Under the pieces are notes generated by a model. That model did no database searches and was not told the origin of the DNA. It was given only the letters and a program-made list of their open reading frames with translations. The translations under genes were made by a program, and so were the position numbers. Shown here one piece after another: positions 1 to 6,469 of a stretch of 11,896 nucleotides of DNA. Source of the DNA: Clostridiales bacterium (GTDB taxonomy: Bacteria; Bacillota; Clostridia; Saccharofermentanales; UBA5734); contig SLHU01000313.1 of the NCBI GenBank assembly GCA_007135995.1, positions 1 through 11,896 of the forward strand, read 5' to 3'. Position 1 is the stretch's first letter. Each line of letters begins with the position of its first letter.

Positions 1-932
1 TCAACGCAGGTGCAGTTCCTGTAATCGCGGAAATTGACACCTCTCTTGGCCTTAGCCCGGAGGATGTCAGAAAGAAAATAACACCTTACACAAAAGCGAT
101 TATTCCGGTCCATATGCAGGGGGTCCCCTGTAAAATGGATGCGCTTCGGGCCATCGCTGCTGAACATAATCTGGTGGTTATTGAAGATGCCTGTCAGGCA
201 GTCGGTTCGCGTTACAAAGGATTTTATACCGGTGCTCAGTCACATGCAGCTGCCTGGAGTCTGAACTACTTTAAAGTTTTGACTTGTGGTGAAGGTGGTG
301 TTTTCTTTTGTAATGACGAGACTGCTTTTTTGAAAGCGGTTTATCAGTCAGACGCCGGGACGCCCATGTGGGATAGTGACTTGAAGGGTGATCAGCATGT
401 ACCGCCCTTTTCCAAAGGCGGGTATCGCAGCAGCGAGATTAACGCTGTAATCGGCAGGGTGCAGCTGGGGAAGATGGACAGAATTCTAGACCATTGCCGT
501 AAACTGAAACGATTGCTGCTTGAAAACCTGAAACAGCCCGTTCATTATACCCATCAGCATATCGATGATCCTGATGGTGAATGCGGAATCTCGTTTGCGA
601 TGATAGCAAAAAACAGCGGCATAGCTGAAAAAATGAGCGAGTTGCTGGCGCAGGAAGGCTTGGAAATAGGATCGGCTTATAACCAGGGTTTTCCGGATCG
701 GCATATTTACTCATACTGGGATTCTATCCTTAATAAACGCGGAACCAATCATCTCAACTACCCGTGGGGTGATCCGAATTACAAAGGAGACGTTGCCTAC
801 AGTAAGGATATGTGTCCGCAAACGCTGGATATCCTCAGTCGCTGCCTGCGCCTGCCCATCCACATGAACATGAATGAACAGAATATAATTGAAATAGCCG
901 CCGCCATTAATAAAGCGGATCAGCTGGTCTGA
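1..932 (+). CDS. DegT/DnrJ/EryC1/StrS family PLP-dependent aminotransferase, 5' truncated
   Basis: The reading frame is open from base 3 (first full codon) to the TGA at 930-932, giving about 309 residues. The family is usually about 370-430 residues long, so the N-terminal 60-100 residues lie outside the window. An internal ATG at 114 is not the start, because typical family sequence (NAGAVPVIAEID, then ITPYTKAIIPVHMQG) precedes it. Seen further on are IEDACQAVG (bases 180-209, the aspartate that contacts the PLP ring nitrogen) and NYFKVLTCGEGG, whose lysine codon at 273-275 is the expected Schiff-base lysine. The C-terminal LPIHMNMNE matches the family's end. Known members transaminate keto-sugars or keto-cyclitols for surface polysaccharides, aminosugars or antibiotics, usually with Glu or Gln as donor. 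The substrate here cannot be read from the sequence. The gene converges on the MFS gene, with 53 bases between their stops, so it belongs to another transcription unit. Confidence 0.93.
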   Translation, partial: NAGAVPVIAEIDTSLGLSPEDVRKKITPYTKAIIPVHMQGVPCKMDALRAIAAEHNLVVIEDACQAVGSRYKGFYTGAQSHAAAWSLNYFKVLTCGEGGVFFCNDETAFLKAVYQSDAGTPMWDSDLKGDQHVPPFSKGGYRSSEINAVIGRVQLGKMDRILDHCRKLKRLLLENLKQPVHYTHQHIDDPDGECGISFAMIAKNSGIAEKMSELLAQEGLEIGSAYNQGFPDRHIYSYWDSILNKRGTNHLNYPWGDPNYKGDVAYSKDMCPQTLDILSRCLRLPIHMNMNEQNIIEIAAAINKADQLV

Positions 933-985
933 TTCCGGCACAGTATGGTTAGGGCAATAGCAGTCTGGACGGGCCAGGTTGATTT

Positions 986-2170
986 TTAAGTTGGTGCAGC
1001 CGGTGTTTTACTAACCTTTCTGTAGCTCCAGGTGGCAAGGCCTGTCAACAGCAAGATGATAACGATGGCCGTCAGCGGCGGTGAAAGCGCGTCTGCCCGC
1101 TCCCAGATAAAGCCGGCCAGAGGCGGTACAACTGCGGTTCCCAGCGAATAAAACGAAAAAAAGATACCGGTGATGATGCCTTTTTTCTCCAGTGATATCC
1201 CCTGCATGACTAAAACCAGAATGGTGGGAAACACAATACCATAGCCAACTCCGTAAAGCACAACCGCTGTGGCGAAGAAAAACCGATGGATAACAAGGTC
1301 GATGATCAGTAAGGCTGCGATAATTGCGCCTATACCGCCGATTGTTAAATAGAAAGGTTTATAACGGGTCCATCCGGATACAGCTCGCCATGCCTGAAGC
1401 AAGATCACCATCATGGCGAACATTCCGAAAAGCATCCCGATTCCCCCCTGATTAAAGCCGCGCTGCTCAGCCAGCAGAGGTAAAAAGGCAGCTAATGTCC
1501 CCGTTCCGCCCATGAGCGCAAAGGAGAAGAGACAGGCGGTAAGAGAAACAGGCGGCAATTTGAAGTACATGGATTTTTTCGCTTGCCTGGGTTTATGTGC
1601 GCTGACTTTTTCTTTTGTGAAGATAAATGAGAAAATCGTCGCGAGTGTCATGAGTATCGCGATACAAAGATAGGCTGTCTTAAAGCTATAAAGACTAGAT
1701 ATAATACCGGCAAAAGGGGGTCCTGTTAAGGCCGCCAGACCAATTGAAATACCAAAGAAAGCTACATTTCGATTATGTTGAGGTTTAAAAGCGCTGGCCG
1801 ATTCAGGCGATAACGCTGTCAGCGTTGAGGGAATCAGAATGCCGCCCGCCAGACCATTCATCGCCCTGACGATCAAAAGACTGATGGTGGAATCGACTAA
1901 CTGATAGGCAAACAAGACTGCTGTGACGAGCACCAGCCCGCAAAGAAGTGGTTTCCGCCAACCAAAGCGGTCTATGGCCATGCCGCCGGCGGCGTTGCCG
2001 ACGATGTTAAACACAGAATAGATACCAACTATCGCTCCAATCCAAAATGATGTGGCGCCTGCAGACGCCGCAAATAAAGCCAGTATTGGCAACTGGGCGT
2101 GTATATCAAAAAAAGATGCATAGACAGTCAGATAAATGGGGAATGAAGAAATGTTAATTTTTCGTTTCAT
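986..2170 (-). CDS. MFS transporter, 12-TM drug/metabolite efflux type
   Basis: A 394-residue hydrophobic protein of typical MFS length with about 12 membrane segments. TM1 carries DIHAQLP (residues 22-28). The loop between TM2 and TM3 has motif A (residues 58-73, G-N-A-A-G-G then DRFGWRK). R102 and G106 fit motif B. Residues 140-155 (GISIGLAALTGPPFAG) look like motif C, which is typical of proton antiporters. Together these point to proton-driven export of a small molecule across the cytoplasmic membrane; the substrate is unknown. I chose the ATG at 2170 over an in-frame GTG at 2185 because a GGAGG site lies 8 bases before the ATG and would be inside the coding sequence of the longer form. 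It is the last gene of the minus-strand operon. Its start overlaps the stop of a possible 60-residue ORF (ATGA), which suggests translational coupling. No convincing terminator follows it. Confidence 0.93.
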   Translation of the reverse strand: MKRKINISSFPIYLTVYASFFDIHAQLPILALFAASAGATSFWIGAIVGIYSVFNIVGNAAGGMAIDRFGWRKPLLCGLVLVTAVLFAYQLVDSTISLLIVRAMNGLAGGILIPSTLTALSPESASAFKPQHNRNVAFFGISIGLAALTGPPFAGIISSLYSFKTAYLCIAILMTLATIFSFIFTKEKVSAHKPRQAKKSMYFKLPPVSLTACLFSFALMGGTGTLAAFLPLLAEQRGFNQGGIGMLFGMFAMMVILLQAWRAVSGWTRYKPFYLTIGGIGAIIAALLIIDLVIHRFFFATAVVLYGVGYGIVFPTILVLVMQGISLEKKGIITGIFFSFYSLGTAVVPPLAGFIWERADALSPPLTAIVIILLLTGLATWSYRKVSKTPAAPT

Positions 2171-2349
2171 ACCTTCTGCCTCCACGCTTCATGTTTAAAC
2201 TGCCGGGTTGTCAGTTGTTCAGCTTGATACCATAAGCTTCGCTGTTGACCGACGCTTCTTTTAGTGAAGCGGCTGATTATTTTGTTAAGTGACTCGTCAT
2301 GGTGTGTTTCATCATTGATTGTCTGACTGCACGCAAACAGTCTACTCAT
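2167..2349 (-). CDS. Possible 60-residue bridging protein between permease and MFS genes
   Basis: This ORF exactly fills the gap between two real genes. Its ATG (2349-2347) overlaps the permease stop in an ATGAGTAG arrangement, and its TGA (2169-2167) overlaps the MFS start as ATGA. I do not recognise a family. The peptide is polar and mildly basic, with no signal peptide or membrane segment. Its C-terminal half (RSLWYQAEQL then KHEAWRQKV) has the spacing of an amphipathic helix. No Shine-Dalgarno sequence is seen before its ATG, so translation would rely on ribosomes ending the permease gene. Against it, an open frame of 60 codons can occur by chance, and a 6-bp hairpin (CGCTTC at 2253-2258 with GAAGCG at 2266-2271) lies inside, so the stretch could simply be an untranslated spacer. 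Confidence 0.4.
   Translation of the reverse strand: MSRLFACSQTINDETHHDESLNKIISRFTKRSVGQQRSLWYQAEQLTTRQFKHEAWRQKV
2179..2183 (-). promoter_or_regulatory. Ribosome binding site of the MFS gene (GGAGG)
   Basis: On the minus strand GGAGG lies 8 bases before the ATG at 2170. It falls within the first codons of the alternative GTG start at 2185, so it decides for the shorter protein. Confidence 0.7.
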
Positions 2350-4918
2350 AATGGATAGCAGTCAGAACCGGTGTTTTTGCAGCCTTTATTGCGGGGAAAA
2401 GCGCCGCGATCTGCGATATAACCAGCGCGACAATCAGCCCCAGCCAAATTGCGCGTACCGGCATAATGAAATCGAGACTGTACCCGGACATGGCGCCCAT
2501 TGCCTCCAGAAAAATACGTGTCAAGGCCAGTCCAAAACCTATGCCGAGGATCGCGCCGATGACACCAAGCAGAGCCGCCTCAGCCAGGATCATTTTAATC
2601 GTCTGCAAACGGGTCATGCCCATAGCCCGCAGCAAACCAATTTCTCTGGTTCGTTCAAGCACACTCATGGAGAGTGTGTTCAGTACGCCCAGTGCAGCGA
2701 CCATCACAGCGATGATGCCCAGGACATCGAACATAACAAAGGCCTGGCGCATGAGATTGTCAGCCCGCTCACGAACAGAACGGTTTGATTCAATGACCAG
2801 CTGATAATCATCTTCAAAGCGGCTGTATATCTCATCAATCGTCAGGGTTGTATCACTGTCCTCAGTGATTCTGACCAGAAATGTGTTGACATCCGCTATC
2901 TCAAAAGACGTAGAAAGGTCGTCCAGACTGCCGGTTACGACCATGCCCTGGTTATAGAAATCAAGCACAACCGCTGCAATCTGAAAGTACTGTTCGTCCT
3001 GCCTGGTTCTGATCTTCAGCTGATCTCCGGGATGAAGGTTATATTTTTCAGAAAGCACGCTGGATACAAAGATTGTATTTCCTTTTTTCAGGTCTTCTAT
3101 CGCCTGGTCGGATGAAATATCCGGATCGCTGAAAATAAAACGCGTTACATTTGTGTAAGATGCTGCGTCAACGCCCATGAAGCTGATGGTTTCCTCTTCG
3201 AGCTCATTTAGCCATATTACATCAATATAGCGAACAGGCGCGGCAGTTTCTACCGATGATAAACCTTCCAGATCGTCTTGGAAATTCCTTGTAATGGGGA
3301 CAACTGCACTTACAAAAATATCGCCGCCGGTGTAGGCATCCATCCAAGCGAATAAATCAGCCGAAAATGAACCTGTCATGCCTTGTGTTACGACAATCAT
3401 TGAGACGCCGACCAGAAGCGCGGTGCAGGTTAAGGTTGTGCGTTTGCGGGCCCGGTCCAGATTACGGATGCCAACTGTTCCCAGATTGCCAAAAACAAGC
3501 CGTACCGCAACTTTGCTTATGCGCTGCCAGGCTCTTAATGTAACCGGGATCACCAGCATGGCACCCAGGAAAAGTGCGAAAACTGTCAGGCTGCCCAGCC
3601 TGAACTGAACATCGTAGGGAAAAGGATTGATGTACAAGACCGCAGCTGAAAGCAGCAGGAGAACGATGCCTATGCTCCATCCATATCTGATCAGCCAGCC
3701 TTCATCTTGATGGCTTCGCAGCCGCAATGCCTCCAGGGGCGAAATGCGTCCGGCCTGCCTGGCCGGCATAAATGACGCGATTAGTGTGACAACAATGCCG
3801 ATCGCTATGCTGCCAATCAAAATGCCGACAGGGATGCTGCCGGTATAAAGGTCATATCCCATCAGTTCGGACATAAGACTTGTCAACCCGACAGAAAGCA
3901 GCAAGCCGGCGCCTGCTCCGGTCAGCGCGCCCGATATGCCAAGCAGCAGGCCTTCAAAAACAACCTGCGCCGACACCTGGCCGCTTGTCATGCCAACGGA
4001 TCTTAGCAATCCCAGTTCTCTGGTTCGTTCAATAATCGTCATCGAAAAAGCGTTATAGATCAGAAAGGCTCCTATAAACAGTGCAATACCAGCCATAAAA
4101 TTAAGGCCGATCTGGTATCCGCTCAGCATCTGGGTCATGCGGTCGCCTTGGCCGGCCGGAGAAAGGACTGTGACTTCATTTCCAAGTCTGGTGCCAAGCG
4201 CCTGACGCACTTCTGCCAGAAAATCAGGGTTGCTGTCCTGAACCTGTACAACAACATCTATCTGATCAATCTGCCCTTCCCGCATGGATAAACGCTGTGC
4301 CGCGCGAAGTTCAATGACACCAAATTTCCCCACATTCGTTAAGCCGGCACCTTCTTTTGCCAGGAGACCCACCAGCACCAGTTCCGCCACACCCTGGCTT
4401 GTGACAACACTGAAGGATTGTCCTAACGCCAGTTCATGCTCATAGGCATACGCTTCAGCCAGTACAACTTCAGTTGCTTCCGATGATGCCTGCAAAAAGC
4501 GGCCTTGTGATATTTTGTAATCACGAATATCGGCATCGAGATCAGGCTGAATGCCATGTAATATGAATCCGCCCGCGTCTGTGCCGAAAAAACTAAGATC
4601 CACTTCTTCGGTCATTTCTCCGGGGAGGGCTGCCGGCAGCTTCAGAACCGGGACGGCTTGGCTTACACCCGGTGTGTCAGAAACATCAGCCAGAATATCT
4701 TCACTGAACCCGCCGATATTGGCAGCACTGTGAATTTCGAGATTGACGCGGCCGGCGGTGCCTTCAAAAAGTGTTGTGATTGAGTGATAGGCGTTCTGAT
4801 TTGTGTAATTAATCGCAAAAATAGCGGCGACTCCCAGCATGATGCCGAAAAAAGTCAGCAGACTGCGAAGCCGGCGTGTTGACAATGAGCGTATTGTAAT
4901 CAAGCGAGTCAGCTTCAT
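2342..4918 (-). CDS. ABC transporter permease with two FtsX domains (LolC/E, MacB, YknZ type)
   Basis: An 858-residue membrane protein with an internally duplicated plan. Each half has one N-terminal membrane helix (about 18-38 and 494-514), a large extracytoplasmic domain of MacB_PCD type, and a three-helix FtsX domain (about 272-386 and 726-845). Two linker helices lie at about 412-431 and 441-462, giving about 10 in all. Both FtsX domains carry the same cytoplasmic motif: ERTRELGLLRSVGMT at 297-311 and ERTREIGLLRAMGMT at 755-769. Such permeases couple ATP hydrolysis to mechanical work outside the membrane, such as extraction of lipoproteins, lipids, peptides or drugs, rather than classical channelling. 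Having both halves on one chain, it probably acts with a dimer of the ATPase encoded just upstream. I chose the ATG at 4918, one base after the ATPase stop. The frame stays open back to 5008, but that extension lies inside the ATPase gene and would add a non-conserved N-terminus. Confidence 0.95.
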   Translation of the reverse strand: MKLTRLITIRSLSTRRLRSLLTFFGIMLGVAAIFAINYTNQNAYHSITTLFEGTAGRVNLEIHSAANIGGFSEDILADVSDTPGVSQAVPVLKLPAALPGEMTEEVDLSFFGTDAGGFILHGIQPDLDADIRDYKISQGRFLQASSEATEVVLAEAYAYEHELALGQSFSVVTSQGVAELVLVGLLAKEGAGLTNVGKFGVIELRAAQRLSMREGQIDQIDVVVQVQDSNPDFLAEVRQALGTRLGNEVTVLSPAGQGDRMTQMLSGYQIGLNFMAGIALFIGAFLIYNAFSMTIIERTRELGLLRSVGMTSGQVSAQVVFEGLLLGISGALTGAGAGLLLSVGLTSLMSELMGYDLYTGSIPVGILIGSIAIGIVVTLIASFMPARQAGRISPLEALRLRSHQDEGWLIRYGWSIGIVLLLLSAAVLYINPFPYDVQFRLGSLTVFALFLGAMLVIPVTLRAWQRISKVAVRLVFGNLGTVGIRNLDRARKRTTLTCTALLVGVSMIVVTQGMTGSFSADLFAWMDAYTGGDIFVSAVVPITRNFQDDLEGLSSVETAAPVRYIDVIWLNELEEETISFMGVDAASYTNVTRFIFSDPDISSDQAIEDLKKGNTIFVSSVLSEKYNLHPGDQLKIRTRQDEQYFQIAAVVLDFYNQGMVVTGSLDDLSTSFEIADVNTFLVRITEDSDTTLTIDEIYSRFEDDYQLVIESNRSVRERADNLMRQAFVMFDVLGIIAVMVAALGVLNTLSMSVLERTREIGLLRAMGMTRLQTIKMILAEAALLGVIGAILGIGFGLALTRIFLEAMGAMSGYSLDFIMPVRAIWLGLIVALVISQIAALFPAIKAAKTPVLTAIHYE
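2642..2658 (-). repeat. 17-base identical segment shared by the two FtsX domains, copy in domain 2
   Basis: The 17 bases on the plus strand (TTCTCTGGTTCGTTCAA) recur identically at 4016-4032. Both encode the same Leu-Glu/Ile-Glu-Arg-Thr-Arg-Glu motif in the same frame. The match reflects internal gene duplication and strong constraint on this motif. Confidence 0.7.
4016..4032 (-). repeat. 17-base identical segment shared by the two FtsX domains, copy in domain 1
   Basis: Partner of the segment at 2642-2658, located at the equivalent place in the first FtsX domain. Confidence 0.7.
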
Positions 4919-4919
4919 C

Positions 4920-5669
4920 TTATCGTTCCAGCCTTTCCTGAGTTGCCATAATACCGTGAAGTCTGTCCGGCTGCTTATCATCTGCTGAGAAAGATATTTC
5001 ATCTGCAATCAGGCCATCTTTCAAAAAGACAACACGATCTGTATAGGCCGCAGCTTTTGGATCATGTGTCACCATGATGATGGCCTGATTAAATTGCCTG
5101 GCTGAGCGCTGGAGCAAAAGCATCATATCGGTTCCGGATCTGGAATCAAGATTGCCAGTCGGCTCATCTGCCAGTAAAACAGCAGGCTGGGTAATCAGGG
5201 CCCTGGCAAGCGCGACTCGCTGCTGTTCGCCTCCCGACAGCTGATCTGGTTTGTGGTGACGGCGGTTCTCCATCCCGAGTTTTTTCAAAATATCGTTAAG
5301 TGCTTCCTGGTAGTTTTTCAGATTTTTGCCGTCAATGATTAACGGCAGAAGAATGTTTTCCTCCGCTGATAAGGTTGGCAGTAAATTAAAAAACTGAAAA
5401 ACGAAACCAACATTTCTGCGCCTCACGAGGGTCGCCTGATGGTCGGATAAGGTGGAAATGTTACGGTCAGCCAGATGAATATCACCGGAGGTCGGCTGAT
5501 CAAGGCCGCCTAAAAGATGCAGCAAGGTAGATTTGCCGCTGCCTGAAGGCCCCATGATGCCAACAAATTCACCTTGACTGACTGACAGGCTCACGCCTTT
5601 CAGTGCTTTGACAATATGTTGACCCAGCACATATTGTTTATGCAGGTCTTGCGTGTATAAAACTGCCAT
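4920..5669 (-). CDS. ABC transporter ATP-binding protein (LolD/MacB/YknY family)
   Basis: A 249-residue cytoplasmic ATPase with every nucleotide-binding motif intact: Walker A GPSGSGKST (40-48), Q-loop glutamine 92 in FVFQFFNLLPTLS, signature LSGGEQQR (144-151), Walker B VLLADE (164-169, catalytic Glu169), D-loop GNLD (172-175) and switch His202 in VTHD. The FQFFNLLPTL and ADEPTGNLD wording is typical of the ATPases that partner FtsX-type permeases, and the permease gene follows with a one-base gap. I chose the ATG at 5669 because AAGGAG lies 6 bases before it. An upstream in-frame TTG at 5693 would put that site inside the coding sequence. The gap to the preceding PlsY-like gene is 57 bases, the largest break within the operon apart from the 171-base permease-MFS gap. 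Confidence 0.96.
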   Translation of the reverse strand: MAVLYTQDLHKQYVLGQHIVKALKGVSLSVSQGEFVGIMGPSGSGKSTLLHLLGGLDQPTSGDIHLADRNISTLSDHQATLVRRRNVGFVFQFFNLLPTLSAEENILLPLIIDGKNLKNYQEALNDILKKLGMENRRHHKPDQLSGGEQQRVALARALITQPAVLLADEPTGNLDSRSGTDMMLLLQRSARQFNQAIIMVTHDPKAAAYTDRVVFLKDGLIADEISFSADDKQPDRLHGIMATQERLER

Positions 5670-5675
5670 AATGAT

Positions 5676-5681
5676 CTCCTT
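5676..5681 (-). promoter_or_regulatory. Ribosome binding site of the ABC ATPase gene (AAGGAG)
   Basis: On the minus strand AAGGAG stands 6 bases before the ATG at 5669. This excludes the longer TTG-started reading. Confidence 0.75.
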
Positions 5682-5726
5682 TGAAAAAAGCAAAAGCTGT
5701 ACTGATCAAAGATGCGTCCAATCATA

Positions 5727-6452
5727 TTATTTTTCTTTAATGTCAGGTTTCTTTCCGGCAAGCTGTTGTCCTGGCTGGCCTGTTGCAGCTGAATACTTCA
5801 TCTGGTTCATGACATGTGTCATTTCAAGCTGATGTCCTTCTTTCTTCAGCTGGCTGATTTTTTTCGCTTCCGGTAACTGGCCGGCTACATACATCAGGGT
5901 GATGAGCACAGCAAAAGCTGTCTCCGGGCTAAGAAGGCCATTTCGCCAGGCGAACCAGGGTATCGTCAAGGCAACGCCGCCAAGGAAAGCGAAAACTGGC
6001 AAAAATTTACCAATGATCATACCACCTGCATGTGTCAGCAGCAGGCCGACCGGGCTAATGGCCAGCAGCATGCCCAGAATGCAGGAATTACCGCCTCCTC
6101 CGCTGAACTTATACCAGACCGGCCAGAGATGCCCCGCGAGAACTGATACAGCGCAAGCAAGGTGATAGGATTCATCAGGGAAAACTAATAGCAGTACAAG
6201 CGCAGGCAAAAAAGCTTTGGCAGCATCAATGAGTGTCGCCAGCATCCCCCAGCGTGGTCCAAAGGCCAGCATAACATTGGTTGCGCCAACCGAGTGGGAG
6301 ATCAGTTCGGCCTGTCCGTCGGTTGTAGGTGTCCTGATGCGAACCGGTTCCTCGCCAGGTGTGCGGACAGAAAAAATAATTCTTGCGAATGAAACGGAAC
6401 CAATCAGATAGCCGGCCATAATTGCCAGCAGATAGAATATCATTTTTTCCAC
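5727..6452 (-). CDS. PlsY-like membrane protein (glycerol-3-phosphate acyltransferase paralogue) with altered motifs
   Basis: A 241-residue polytopic protein with recognisable PlsY architecture: YLIGSVSFARI in TM1 (15-25), GATN (56-59) followed by LAFGPRWG (62-69), DAAK (76-79), and GHLWPVWYKFSGGGG (107-121). True PlsY transfers acyl groups from acyl-phosphate to glycerol-3-phosphate on the cytoplasmic face of the membrane. Three differences argue for a paralogue with another or lost activity. The GSGNxGATN motif reads ISHSVGATN. The GGKG of motif 3 reads GGGG. A polar stretch (about 29-51) is longer than the usual loop after TM1. A charged Gln/Lys-rich tail extends the C-terminus. The start is GTG at 6452, with GAGGAGG 8 bases before it; a later ATG (codon 4) is too far from that site. 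The preceding phosphotransferase ends 17 bases upstream, so co-translation is likely. Confidence 0.85.
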   Translation of the reverse strand: MEKMIFYLLAIMAGYLIGSVSFARIIFSVRTPGEEPVRIRTPTTDGQAELISHSVGATNVMLAFGPRWGMLATLIDAAKAFLPALVLLLVFPDESYHLACAVSVLAGHLWPVWYKFSGGGGNSCILGMLLAISPVGLLLTHAGGMIIGKFLPVFAFLGGVALTIPWFAWRNGLLSPETAFAVLITLMYVAGQLPEAKKISQLKKEGHQLEMTHVMNQMKYSAATGQPGQQLAGKKPDIKEK

Positions 6453-6460
6453 GGCATTTT

Positions 6461-6467
6461 CCTCCTC
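6461..6467 (-). promoter_or_regulatory. Ribosome binding site of the PlsY-like gene (GAGGAGG)
   Basis: GAGGAGG on the minus strand starts 3 bases after the phosphotransferase stop codon and stands 8 bases before the GTG at 6452. It supports that non-ATG start. Confidence 0.75.
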
Positions 6468-6469
6468 AA

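Noticed and set aside
965..987. Possible bidirectional terminator between the convergent aminotransferase and MFS genes (CTGG/CCAG stem followed by a T-rich run).
   Set aside because: The stem is only 4 bp and the T run begins several bases after it, so it is too weak to call.
2253..2271. 6-bp hairpin CGCTTC/GAAGCG between the permease and MFS genes.
   Set aside because: No U-run follows on either strand and the stem does not extend, so it is not a terminator. It is mentioned only as possible mRNA structure.
2351..2788. 145-codon open frame on the plus strand opposite the permease gene.
   Set aside because: It lies opposite a strongly conserved FtsX domain and its translation is low-complexity Gln/His/Arg-rich without family features, so it is an antisense shadow.
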